Below, in pieces: positions 39,511-50,750 of a DNA stretch of 64,000 nt. How positions within the stretch are numbered: position 1 is the first letter of the stretch; the number at the start of each line of letters is the position of its first letter. The stretch is from Castor canadensis (Eukaryota; Chordata; Mammalia; Rodentia; Castoridae). Position numbers and translations under genes: made by a program. Location: assembly GCF_047511655.1 (NCBI RefSeq), contig NC_133395.1, positions 71,953,910 through 72,017,909 on the forward strand, read 5' to 3'. The notes under the pieces were generated by a model, which saw only the letters and a list, made by a program, of their open reading frames with translations, was not told where the DNA came from and searched no databases.

Positions 39511-39610
39511 ATACGTATGTGGTGATTCCTGTCTTTAGTTGTTTTTGTTGTTTAAGGGTTTGTGTGAAGCTGAATCAATGTTACTGTCTACTTTCCTGCC
39601 TTTTCTTCTC

Positions 39611-40800
39611 CTATGGTTTAGTATTGCCTGCCCTTTCATGGTTTTGTTTGTTTTCACTTTTTGTGTGCAGAATTCCTTGAAGAATCTTTTGTACTGGTGG
39701 CTTGGTGGTCATATATTGTTTTAGTTTCTGCTTATCATGGAAGACTTTTATTGCTCCATCTATTTTGAATGATAGTTTTGCTGGGTAGAGTATCTTAGGG
39801 TTGAAGTTATTTTCATTCAGTGCCCAGAATACCTCACTCCATGCTCTTCTTGCTTTTAATGTTTCTGTTGAGAAATCTGCTGTGACTTTGATGGGTTTAC
39901 CTTTGTATGTTATTTGCTTTTTCTCTCTTATAGCCTTCAATATTCTTTCTCTATTCTCTGTGCTTATTGTTTTAATGATAATATGTTGTGGGGTAGTTCT
40001 ATTTTGGTCAAGTCTGTTTGGTGTCCTGGAGGCTTCCTGTACCTGAATGGACATAGTTTTCTTTAGATTTGGGAATTTTTCTGTTATTATTTTGTTGAAT
40101 ATATTATGAGTTCCTTTTGCTTGCACCTCTTCCTCAATGTCCATGATTCTCAGATTTGATCTTTTGATGGAGTTGGTGAGTTCATGCATATTCCTTTCAC
40201 AGGTCTTGAGTTGTCTGCCTAATAGTTCTTCAGTTTTTCCTTTAATTTCCATTTCATCTTTGAGTTCTGATATTCTATCTTCTGCTTGTTTTAGTCTGCT
40301 GGAGTGGCCTTTCATTGTGTTTTGTATTTCGGTTTTATTCTTTTTTCTGAGGTTTTCCATATCATGGGTCACTTCCTCTTTAATATTGTCAATTTTGTTC
40401 GTTAATTCATTTCTCTATTTATGGTGTTCTCTGTTTCACTTTGGTATTGATTTAGGGCTCCTATGAGTTAATTTATTTGTTTTTGTGTCTGCTCATATTC
40501 TTTATTTTTGTTATCTTGGAATTTCTTGAGTGCCTCCTGTATGTTTTGGTTGACCATGTCTAGTAACATCTCCATGAAATTCTCAGTGATTACTTGCAGG
40601 ATTTCTTCTTTCAGACTGTTCTTGTGGGTTTCATTGGGTTCCTTGGCACAGTTTATCTTTGTTTTGTTGGAGTCTGAAACTGGATATCAGTTTTCTTCAT
40701 TTCCCTCTGAATCCTGTATTAATTTATTTTTGGGGGGAGAATGGTTTTTCCATCCCTTTTTTGTCTTCCCATCACTCCACTTGGTGCTGTTTCTGTCCAT
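39611..40800 (-). pseudogene. L1 ORF1 (RNA-binding chaperone), broken
   Basis: The reading frame begins at an ATG complementary to 40798-40800. It carries a Lys/Glu-rich coiled-coil-like part, then the intact 253-codon piece 40372-39611. That piece contains an RRM-type segment (NLRIMDIEEE and following) and the C-terminal domain with REKKQITYKGKPIKVTADFS. Stops near 40690 and 40470 and a frame change before 40372 break it. ORF1p normally trimerises and packages L1 RNA. Confidence 0.85.
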
Positions 40801-41945
40801 GGTGTGTGTGTAATTTAGTATTAGCTAACTTACAATAGTAAAACTAACGAAACCAAGAAAGAAAGAATGCAAAGAAAAAGAAAAAAAATAGAGAACCAAG
40901 GGAATCAATAGGGAGAAGTTGTGGACAAACAAATAGAGAACAAGACAAACAAACACATAAGAAAGAAAAAAATTCCAGGCTCAGAAATAATAGAATTTCA
41001 GTCCTAGTAGTTCTGGTGTTACTCTTTCAACATCCTGTCCTGATGTTGGTATTTAAGCAGAAGCTCTCTCTTAGTTTCGCCAGGTGGTTGGGGGGCTGCC
41101 TGTCTTTTATTTTTTTTCCAGTCTTTCAACTGCAGCTGCTTAGTCAGCTCCTCCCTCAGTGAGGCGTGGCTGGTCCTCAGGTTCTGGAGTTCAGCTCTGT
41201 GGCCCACTAGCCATCCTGCTTTGGAGTTGGGTTTTCACTGTGTTGGTTGGGGGGGCTTGTTTCTTTGCCTCACACCCTTTCTCTGGGGCAAGGTCAGAGA
41301 TCCATCAGCTGGCTCTCTGCTGTCAATGTGTTATGCTGGTTTGCTGACTGATTTTCAATTTTACTATGTTGCTTTACTTTGGATGTAGCTCACTGGCTCA
41401 GAAGATGAGTTTTGTGGACCACTGTGTGCCTTATTTCAGGCAGCAGCTTATCACCCACCCTGTCAACCCATCTGCCTTTCCAGTCTTTGTTTACTGTAAG
41501 TTCACATGGAGTTCAGCTCCTTCCTTTTCCCCCCTTCTCCTGAGTGCTCAGAGCACCCCGCCCCCTCTGCAGTGTGCTCCTTTTCAGTTCCTTGTTCATT
41601 ATTCAGTTTTTTGTTTTTGGGTTTTTTTTTTGGGGGGGGGTAGGGGTCAGTCTGTCTAGTGGGCTATGCTGGTTTATCCCAGGGATATACCACATGCTGC
41701 TTATTTGCTCACCTGTTGGTCTGCATCTCCCAAGCAGGTTTAGAGCCAGCGTCTGGCAGCATGGGAGTCCTCTGGTTCTCAGTGTAACATGACATGGAGA
41801 AGCTATGTATGGGCAGGGGGTTCAGAGTGTCGGAGTTTTGATTCTTCTTGATGTCTTTTTTTTTTTTCTGCCAAGGGTGGCTCCAGCATCTCAGCAAAAT
41901 TTTTGATTTATGGAGCTCACACTGTGTGCTTCTGTCCTCTAGTCA

Positions 41946-41954
41946 CCATCTTGG
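41946..41954 (-). promoter_or_regulatory. YY1-like motif at the L1 5' end
   Basis: CCAAGATGG lies within the first 16 bases of the element on the minus strand. In other mammalian L1s a YY1 site of this form near the 5' end directs accurate initiation. Here the role is inferred from position and sequence only. Confidence 0.5.
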
Positions 41955-41976
41955 ATCATCCCAATCCTCCCTTTTC

Positions 41977-43190
41977 ATAGACATATAATTGAAACTTGTC
42001 CTGTACCAGGAGACCCAGGTCTGAAGCTGTCATAAAGGCCTTTTTTAGCTGGGGGGATGAATTTTTTTTGATTTGTCATCCCATTTAATAAAGGACTAGG
42101 GATCCTTCTGTGTTTCCTTAAGGATTTGATATAAGGGCCTAGCTAGGTCTGCATATCCCAGGATCCAAATTCTACAGTATCTTGTCATCCCCAAAAAGGC
42201 CCTTAATTGTTTTAGAGTCTTAGGTAGAGGAAGCATCAGGATCAGATGGATTTTATCTTTTTCTAGAGCCCTCATTTCTTTCTCCAGGACAAGACCTAAA
42301 TATGTAATGCTAGACTGACACAACTGGGCATTTTTAAAAGAGATTTTATAACCTCTATCTGCTAGGAAGTTTAGTAAGGATTTAGTGGCTCATGAAATGA
42401 CAGACTCAGTCAGTCCACAGAGGAAAAGGTCATCTACATATTGTAGCAGAGTAGATTGTGGATATTGCCACTCTGCCCAGTCTTGGGTTAGAGCTAACCC
42501 AAAGAGATGAGGGCTGTCTCTGAATCCCTATGGGAGGACAGACCAAGTGACCTATCCAGCCTTTTGTGTGGTGTTCTCAAAGGCAAAGATAGGTTGACTT
42601 TTAGGGTGTAAGGGAATGCAAAAGAAGGCTTCCTTTAAGTCCCAGACAGAGTAGTAAGCAGTACCTGGGGGTAGTTGGGCTAAAAGTGAATAGGGATTTG
42701 GAACTACATGGTGGAGGGGCACCACAGCTTCATTGATCAGGTGGAGATGTTGGACTAGCCTCCATTTGTTAGGTCCCGTCCTGACATCAAGAATAGGAAT
42801 ATTATATGGGCTGGAGCATTCTATTAGCAGGTCCTGTCTCTTTAAGTCTTTGATTATGGGAATTAGTCACTCCTTCAATTCCAGTCTTAAAGGATATTGT
42901 TTTTCATGGGGGAACCAAGAGGAGTCCTTGGGATGAATTAGGACTGGGACCACTGTTCATTCCAGTCCCACAGTGTGTCCATCCATCCACACCATGGGGT
43001 CTACTTGTTCCTCTATCGGGGCAAGCAAAAGTACTCCCCTGGGGGTAAAAAAAAAAAGCTGAACCCCCAATTTAGATAGAAGGTCTCACCTTAGCAGAGG
43101 AATAGGGGATTCTGGGACAATTAAAAATGAGTGACAGAAGTGGAAATCTCCCCAGAAGCAGGCTAAAGACTGAGTGAAATAACACTCTAG
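41977..43190 (-). pseudogene. ERV pol fragment, reverse transcriptase
   Basis: The minus strand carries a YVDD catalytic box at 42440-42429 within LQYVDDL. It is followed by the connection segment (42323-42096) with LPLPKTLKQLRAFLGM and YADLARPLY. Frames change several times, so no full protein is possible. The L1 interrupts it at 41976. Confidence 0.85.
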
Positions 43191-43489
43191 GGGTTGGCCT
43201 GATATGCTCCAAACAGTAATTTTCTTGGAGGAACTGGGTCCAGGAAAGGAACAACTGAAATGCTGGCTCCAGTATTGATAAGGAGGCTGACCTTGTGCTT
43301 TTCAACAGTATCACCCAGGGCTCCTCTGCTTTTATGGTGGTCACAGGGGCCTGGATGGGAGGCCCCAGGACCCATCATTGTGTGGGAAGCTCTAGCCTCG
43401 GTTCTCCTGGGAACCAAGGACCATGTGCCTTCCAATGATTTCCCCAGCAAATGGGGCAGGGTCCTAGAGGTGGCTTCCTCTGGGGGCAC
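43187..43489 (-). pseudogene. ERV protease region
   Basis: A 100-codon open piece with LLINTGASISVVPF. Retroviral aspartic proteases have DTGA at this place; here it reads NTGA, so the catalytic aspartate is lost. It overlaps the end of gag in another frame. Confidence 0.75.
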
Positions 43490-44500
43490 TCCCTCCTAAG
43501 ATGGCCTGCCTGTCCACATTGAAAACATGCCCTTGGGTTTGGACTCTGACACTGGGGAACCTCTCTGAGCACTGCAATCAGAGCCTCCTGCTGTTTATCT
43601 TTCCTCTTTTCCCTCTCCAGGTCCTGTTTTTCTTTTTCTAAGTCCCTATAATAGTATATGGATGTGACTACATGGACTAGTTGGTCTAGATCTCTGCTCC
43701 CTTCAGCCACCAGTTTCTGAAGCTAATATCTGAGACTGTTAGAAATTTATCTTTTGGGATGATCTCCTCCTCCTATGACTCCAATACAATGTTGGTATGC
43801 TTTTGTAAAGCATCCTTAAGTCTCTGTAGGAAAGCTACTGGAGTTTCTAAGGGTCCTTGCTGTACAGCCATGACTTAGGAGTAATTAAGGGGTTTTATCT
43901 TGGCTCTCCTTAGACCCTCAAGAATACAGTGGATGAAATAGTTATGGCTCCATTCAGCCTTGTCATTTTCAGGGTCCCACTTATGGTCATACCTAGGCAC
44001 TGCCTGATCTCCTGTGGGAACTGGGAATTGGGATTTCCTTTTAGGTGTCTGTCTTTCTTCCCCCTTCCTCTCCTCCTCCTGTAAGGGCCCAGTCTGAGAT
44101 AGGCCTGGAGGGTCACATTTATCTAAGTGATAATTGTCCCCAGCTTTGGCTGACTGATTTGATTTCTGTCATGGGGAGGCCCTTGGGCATTAGATGTATT
44201 TTTGGTTCTGGTTCCTCAAGGGACTTTGGGGGTTTTTTGTAAAGGGTTACCATGGTCTGACTATTTAACCTGCATTTGTTCAGCCATTTTGGGTGGTCTT
44301 TTAGGAAAAGAAAAGTTAAATATATGGGACTTTCCCTCCTTTTTACAGGACATACCTAATTGAAGAATGGAATTATATTCAATGTTCCCTCCTTCTGGAT
44401 GTTTTCCCCCATCTCACAGAGGATACTGTGGCCAAGCCTAGGAGCAGTAAAACATGAGTCACTTTTGTTGAAGACTTTCTGGATCAAAGTCTTTCCAATG
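43375..44500 (-). pseudogene. ERV gag remnant (capsid and nucleocapsid)
   Basis: The 111-codon piece 43710-43375 has a Lys/Glu-rich helix and a single zinc knuckle of the form C-x2-C-x4-H-x4-C (about 43527-43485), as in gammaretroviral nucleocapsid. A capsid-like segment with PVAFLQRLKDAL lies near 43.82 kb in a neighbouring frame. Further upstream the sequence is gag-like but broken. Confidence 0.8.
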
Positions 44501-45044
44501 TTTTAGTAAGTACACAAGGGGGAATCCTTCCAGGATCCTGGAAGCATGATTCCTCAACTACAAAGGGAAACAAGGGAAAATCAATCATACCAACAGAGGT
44601 TTTCTCCTTTTACCTAGGTGTCCCCAGGTGAGGAGCTCCTCTATATGGGAGAGGGCATCCCTTTCTCCCATGCTCTCCCACCACTGCCACCTGTGGCTAA
44701 GGTTGTGGGGAAGACATTTAGGTACGTCCAGCTGCAGCCACTCTGCCACAGTGACCCTGATTAATTTTTTGCTGGTTTGCCCTGCAACCCAGGTACCTGG
44801 TTTTCCCTCTACCAGCTGAAGACTTGTAATTTTAAAAAGCTCCATAAAAGTAACCAAAAGGGCTTTTATGGCCAGAGGGAGTACCCCTGTGGAGACATGG
44901 ATGGGGACTCTTGATGAGGTAGACTTTTGTCCCCCTATATATCTTGTGAGACTATATATTTTCTGTGAAGAGAGGGAGCATTGTTGTTGGGGTTTTTTTT
45001 CTTCCTGCTGCGGTAAGGGACAAAAACAGACCAATGAGGCATAG

Positions 45045-45310
45045 ATGACAAATATTACAAAACCTAACTTATATGGTGAAATCTAAAAATATCAAACTCA
45101 TAGGGAACAGAGGAAAAGGGTGATTATACCTAAGGTTGAGGGGGTGTGAGGAATTAGGGAGCTGGTCAAGGACATAAAATTTCACTCAGGAAAAGTAAAT
45201 TCAAGATGTTTACTGTACATCATGATGACTGCAGTTACTAACATTATACTGTATATATGGAATTTGCTGAGATTACATTTTTAACTGTTTTACCACAAAA
45301 AATGAGGTAA
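45045..45310 (+). mobile_element. Old L1 3' UTR, right of the ERV
   Basis: Diverged L1 3' UTR on the plus strand, same orientation as 33481-34059. The part of L1 normally found between the two pieces is absent, so some target sequence was lost when or after the ERV entered. Confidence 0.6.
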
Positions 45311-48300
45311 TTCATAAAGTCTGACTTAGTCATTCCATGATATGTGTCTCAAAACATGCTCTGTATCATAAATACCTGTCTTTACTAGGCAATTTTGAAA
45401 AAAAAAAGAAATTCTACTGAAAGCTCTTCAGATTGTAGAAAGCAGTACAGCTCAAACCTTGTATATTCAGAAAGGAATAAAAAAGTAAACAGCTGATGAA
45501 TGTTGAAAACTTTTTTTTGCTCTCAAAGTGCTTGGGAACAGTTTAAAGCAAAAAACTCTAACATTGTCCCATGAAGTTTATAAGGTCGTAGATGAATGTA
45601 CAGGTGAGTTCTCTGGGTAACCTTGGACCAACCTATCTCTCCTCCACTGCTTCCTGCATGTAACTCTCAGAATAATCACCAAACATGAATATGCAGTTGG
45701 TAAAGTATATGCTCAGACAGGCAGAACAGCCTTAAACAGCCTGGGCCTTGTTTCTGTCCCTCCCATGAGTATAGCAACTTTGAGTTAGGAACTAGTTGTG
45801 ACACCCTGAGCTTCATTCCTCTCTAGGAAGCAGGATGTCTTACAAAGCTTTGCCCAGTGAATCATGCTGCTCCTAAGGTATGTAACTCAGGGTAAGATGT
45901 CTAATTTCAGAGTCCCTTGGCTACGGTGCAAGTCTCAATTTGTAATTGAGACTCCATACACCGTGGGCAGCCTTCTTGAATCCTGGGGACCAGCTCACAA
46001 TGGATGAGTCTTCTTTTCTCAGCTTTCTATGATTCTTTGTGGTGTGTGTTTCTGCCTCACCAGAATCAGTTGATTGGTTAAACTTGCATCTTGGGTTAAG
46101 CCCAAGATGCAATGGGTTCAAGTGTTTGGCATACAACCTAATGGTGGTTGGTGTAGTGATGATTTTTGCTGTCTACCATGCATTAAGAGTCCTCCCTTGG
46201 GATGACAATAAGCCATATATACAAGAAGTACTATATATCACAACTAGAACACATTACATTGGAGAGAAATAATACCTTCAGTCTTCAAACCCGGTATCTT
46301 TTGCCACTTATTTATGACTTTAAGAAGTTTTCAGTGTACGGGCCTTGGGCATTATGATTTTAGTTTTTTTGATATAATTTGGTTATTTTGTTTTCCAATA
46401 GTTTATTACTACTATTTAAAAATATGATCATTGCGTATTAATGCCTTATAATCTTGCTAAATTCACTTGTGAAATTGTTGGTTAAGATTTCGTAGGTAAA
46501 CAGTCATTTAATTGACTAATAAAAATATGTGCCTTTCTTTCCTTCCCTTTCTTTATGCCTTTTATGTATTTCTTCACCTTATTAAAGTGTCTAGTATATG
46601 GCATGCATGATAATAAGCTTGGGAGGAAATGTACTGATTTCTATAACTCATTTTGAAGTGGATCAAAAACATAAAATGATAGATGACTAGAGGGATGGAT
46701 GTTATATATGACAAAGCAAGTACAGTTAAATGTTCCTTGTAAAATATTAGAATGCCATTTTTAAAATTCTTTGAAACTTTAACACTAGGAAAATCAAAAC
46801 CAAAGCAAAGATCAGTTGTGATGGAGGGGCTGAAAATATGAGAAAGGACAACAGATGTTGTAACGTTTCTGACAGGATAAAATTGGTGAAATCCAAAGCA
46901 CAGGTGGAAGGATTAGGCCAAAAAAAGGAAGATGTGCAGCCTGTCTTTTGTATCAGAAGACAGGACGCATACAAATGCTGCAGATATAGTGACACAGAAT
47001 GCATACAAATGAAGACACAGAAATATGGAATGCATACAGATTTGGTTTTCCCAGCTGGCAGATAAGGACGTAAGGGTATGTGCTCCAAATGAGGTTTCAG
47101 AAGAGGCACTGTGGAGACTTGATTAGAGAAACAAGTTTGGGCAGTGTTGAGGGTCCATTTCTTGGTTGGTAACTGTGAATTAAGAGTGGAGCCTGTGCTC
47201 AGCTGCCTGGATAAAGTTGCTCATCTGTAAAACAAGATAATGTCTAGCACAAAGCTTGTTAGAATTAAATGCGGAATGTCTACAAAGAACCTAGCATAGT
47301 GCCTCACAAAAAGGTACTTAATGTTATTCTGGAAAGACTATATAAAGTTCTTTCCATGCCTACAGCTAGTGATTATTTTGCAAAGCTGCTCTTTAGAAAT
47401 CACTTAAGTTCCTCATGCTGCTATATTAAAGAGAAGGTAACTTCAGTGGGCAATCGACTAATCAAACCAGCTGCAACAAAAACATAAGGTACTAAACCAC
47501 AAACGTACCATCTAATGTTTATAAATCAGCATTAGGCTATCATTTAGACACAAGTTAAGGTTTACAGAGAACACTGCTTTGCAAAGCTGCAGAGAGGAAA
47601 GTACTTTAAGTCTTGTAATGCTCCAAATTTTCATGGGTATTGTAAACAAGAAAGAAACCAGGACTAATAGGAGGAATTTAGTTCATCAATTTGAAATAAA
47701 GGAAATGATTGTTTTACGTGAGGGCTAGGTACAGAGAAAATTGCTACCAAGGATTGATTTTTTATTTTCTAAAGAATGTGCTTCATGACTTAGAGTGTTG
47801 TAATTTGGAAGAATATTTTGTTATTAATTCTGATTTTAGTTAAGTGCAATATAAAACAGCACTTAGTAAAGCCATGGCAAGTTGGCAAGTTTTCACTATA
47901 ACATATACTGTACAACTTCAAATCCTTGGAACAAAATGTTAATTTACATTATAAAAATATGAGGTCAGAGATTTTTAAATAACTACATAGGATGGTGATT
48001 CACACCCAGGAACAAGGGCCTTAGATTATAATCATAACTTTCCCACTTTCACTACCAGTTAGAAGAAAATAACTGATAGTGGATTCACTTTCCATATACA
48101 CAAGAAAACTGAGCAAAGAACACAAAGCAATTCTAACAGACACCTGATAATGGGCAGTGCAAGACTGTGATGCTTGAGAGAAAAGAAACCAATGATGTAA
48201 ACTACAAAAAGTGTCTGGAGGCACTTTTCAGCTGCTGGATGAGAAGGGAAAACCTAGGTGAACTATGGTAAGACTGAGTCTATCAGGAAAGAGCAGAGTT

Positions 48301-48689
48301 CAGGGAGAACCTGAAGTGGCAAATACACAAGACAGATCTAGAAAGAAGGCAATTACCTGGAAAAGTGCTCCAGAAATGTGCCTGAAAGTTACCTTGTATC
48401 TTTGGCTGATTAGCAAGATGCACAGGCATTCAGACTCCTCAAGGCTTGGCAAAGAAACAGAAAAACAAACCTAAAACAAGGGAAAACCAGTAGACAAAGA
48501 ACAACTGAAAAGTACAAGATAAACAGTTTCCAGATTACAGAAAGCTAGAGGACATCTGAATTCCACTGGCCAAGGATGGTGACACCTCAGTAATATCTAG
48601 GGTATTCATTGAAGACACCACAAATACCAAGTAGCCACTGTGAAGCAAAGCTAGGAGTAAAGGGTACTCTAGGCCTACTCCAACAAAAA
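45311..48689. other. Intergenic, unassigned
   Basis: No gene or clear repeat family. A 12-bp perfect hairpin lies at 46084-46112. ORFs up to 120 codons (46747-47109 minus) lack any motif. Confidence 0.6.
46084..46112. repeat. Perfect 12-bp inverted repeat, 5-nt loop
   Basis: TTGCATCTTGGG, loop TTAAG, then CCCAAGATGCAA. GC-richer than its surroundings. Confidence 0.95.
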
Positions 48690-49870
48690 TAAGAGCAAAA
48701 GGACAAAATTAACAAATTATTCCCTGCAAAGAAAAGTTCAAAGCTGCTTTTTAAAAGACAATAGAATTCAGGCAGAAATATAACTCAAAATGACATTGTA
48801 ATGTAACCCTACAAAGTTTACCCAAAGCTGAACTATTTACAATATTACAAATATATTAAAATAGATGACAGAGGAGTAAAACCTAACACATACCAAAAGG
48901 CATAAAATGAGAACCACAACCAGGAAAAATATCACTCAACAGATTCAAAATTGATTGATATAATGAAATTTACTGACTTCAAAAGAACTATTAATTTTTT
49001 TCACTAGAGTTAAAAACATGCACAGAATAAGAAATACAGAACATAAAGAAGCAAATGAGCTGATAAATTCAAATATTTAAAATGAAAATGTTTCTGGTCT
49101 TTAGATTGTAGAAAAGAAAAGATTAGTGAACTTGAAGGCAACATAAACTACTCAAACTAAAGAACAGGGAACTGCCACTTGAGCTATGCTGCCAGCTTTT
49201 TTGTTTTTGATAGAGGGTCTTGCTACCCTTTGTCAGGAATGGCCTCAAACTAGTGATTCTCCCTCTTCCTGAGTAGCTGGTATTATAGGCAGGCTCTATC
49301 ATGCCTAGCTACAGACAGAAAAACATTAGAAAAAGAGAGACCCTGTGACTTATAGGACACTACCAAATAGAGATCAAACTAGATTCTCAGAAGAGGGGGC
49401 AGAAAAACATTTGATGAAAATGGCTAAATTTTCCAAATTCGGTAAAATCCAAGAAGTACAACAAACTAAAAGCAAGATAAAAGCAGAATAAAAACAAGGA
49501 AGTCACCCCAAGACATACTTAATTGAATTGCTGGAAACTAATATAAAGAGAGGTTAAAAACTGATAAATGCAGACATGGGGAATAAAATGAATTCAGTAA
49601 AAATGAATACAGATCGTTCTTCAGAAACAGTGCAATCCAAAGACAAAACAAGTGCATACAGAAGAAAAAAAAATTTATCAAACAAAAATTCTAAATTTGT
49701 TAAATATGCTTTTCAGAAAGAATTCAAAATAAAAATCTTTAGGGAAAAAAATGCAGAAAACCTCCAAAAAAATTCTAGCCGAAATCACCAGCAGATCTGC
49801 CTTTCAAAAATTGCCAATGAAGTTTTTTCAGGCTGAGGAAAATGTCAACTTGGAATTTCAAACTACAAAA
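48690..49870 (+). mobile_element. HAL1/L1 ORF1-like old fragment
   Basis: A-rich plus-strand sequence with the word order of HAL1/L1M ORF1 regions (GATTAGTGAACTTGAAGGC, CAGAAACAGTGCAATCC, TTTATCAAACAAAAATTC). It is interrupted by an antisense B1-like SINE at 49190-49312 and ended by a composite SINE at 49877. An 86-codon ORF at 49576-49836 is a remnant. Confidence 0.5.
49190..49312 (-). mobile_element. B1/7SL-like SINE, antisense
   Basis: TTTTTGTTTTTGATAGAGGG and CTGAGTAGCTGGTATTATAG on the plus strand are the reverse of a 7SL-type monomer. Confidence 0.75.
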
Positions 49871-49876
49871 AGCATG

Positions 49877-50085
49877 AAAGGCCAGCCATGGTTGTGCATG
49901 CCTTTAATCCCAGCTACTTGGGAAAGAGAGGTAGAAGGATGCCAGTCCTGGCAGTACTACCTATGGGAAAAACAAACTAAAAGCAAATGGACTGAAAATA
50001 TGGTTCAAGTAGTAGAGCATTTGTCTAGCAAGTACAAAGCCTTGAGCTCAAACCACAATATCATGCAAATATCAAAAGACAAAAA
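49877..50085 (+). mobile_element. Dimeric SINE (7SL-like plus ID-like)
   Basis: GGCCAGCCATGGTTGTGCAT start, ATCCCAGCTACTTGGGAAAG, then an ID-like unit with GGTTCAAGTAGTAGAGCATT. Confidence 0.85.
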
Positions 50086-50394
50086 AAAAGAACCCCCCTA
50101 TTAATGTATACTAATTTTAAAAAGTACTACCACATACACACACAAAAGGAATAAGGAAAACCAATGGAAGTATACTTCTAGCAACAACAGGAAGATATTA
50201 TCTTCCATATGGGAAAGAAAAAACATGGACAAAACAGTCAAAAAACCAGCCAATTTAGGTTACTAAATACTGATCAAAACCAGACAACAAATTGAAAAAT
50301 GTGTATTCTTGAAAAACTGCTCAGCATTAGGTAAAAATGGCAGCAACACTACGGCCTTCTATGCTTGGTGATATCACCATGAACTTGTCATTTG

Positions 50395-50750
50395 ATAGTC
50401 CATTTTTCATTACCATCACAAAATACCTGAGGCTAGGTAACTTATAAACTAGTTTATTTTGGCTTACAGCTCTAGAGGTGCAATGTCAAGTGGTCACACA
50501 TCTGGTGACAGTCTTGTTGACAGAATCCAGAGGTAGCAACATCACATGGCAAGAGACAGGAAATGCATGTTTCCTCTGAATCTTCTGGTCTCTCTGCCTC
50601 TTCTTCAATAGTAATGCCCTAATTGGGGTTTCACCCTGATGACCTTATGTAACACCAATCACCTCCCAAAGACCCATCCAGTAAGCACCATAGTGGACTG
50701 TTTCCATCCTCTTCATACTTCCCAATGGAGAACTATGAAACTCTGATAGG
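50395..50750 (-). repeat. Old LTR-like repeat
   Basis: AAAATACCTGAGGCTAGGTA, TTATTTTGGCTTACAGCTCT, and CACCTCCCAAAGACCC later, the reverse of a common LTR-like repeat. Confidence 0.6.

Larger units (their letters stand above)
35238..41961 (-). mobile_element. Near full-length LINE-1 (6.7 kb), inactive
   Basis: On the minus strand the element starts near 41961 with a GATGATCCAAGATGG-type 5' end and runs through a 5' UTR, ORF1, ORF2 and a 3' UTR to an A-rich tail at 35250-35238. It is flanked by an imperfect 15-bp target-site duplication, CAATCCTCTCTATTC (35223-35237) and CAATCCTCCCTTTTC (41962-41976), 13 of 15 identical. It sits inside the pol gene of an older ERV. ORF1 and ORF2 are both split by stops and frameshifts, so it cannot move by itself. 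The structure and the EN/RT motifs are typical of mammalian L1. Confidence 0.95.
34060..45035 (-). mobile_element. Defective gammaretrovirus-like ERV (ERV1 class), interrupted by L1
   Basis: On the minus strand the order is gag with a zinc knuckle (44.5-43.4 kb), protease, reverse transcriptase (to 41977), [L1 insertion], a short RNase H-side pol fragment (35222 to about 35010), a transmembrane env remnant, a polypurine tract and one LTR (34328-34060). Most of the rest of pol and the surface part of env are absent. No 5' LTR is evident. Every gene has stops or frame changes. The stretch 45034-44585 reads open for 149 codons but I do not recognise it; it may be leader or 5' gag. Confidence 0.88.

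Noticed and set aside
44527..44544. 18-bp palindrome CTTCCAGGATCCTGGAAG in the ERV 5' part
   Set aside because: Considered as a dimer-initiation-like site, but the position of the ERV leader is uncertain and zero-loop palindromes of this size can arise by chance.
46747..47109. 120-codon minus-strand ORF
   Set aside because: No motif, no context; T-rich composition yields hydrophobic residues.
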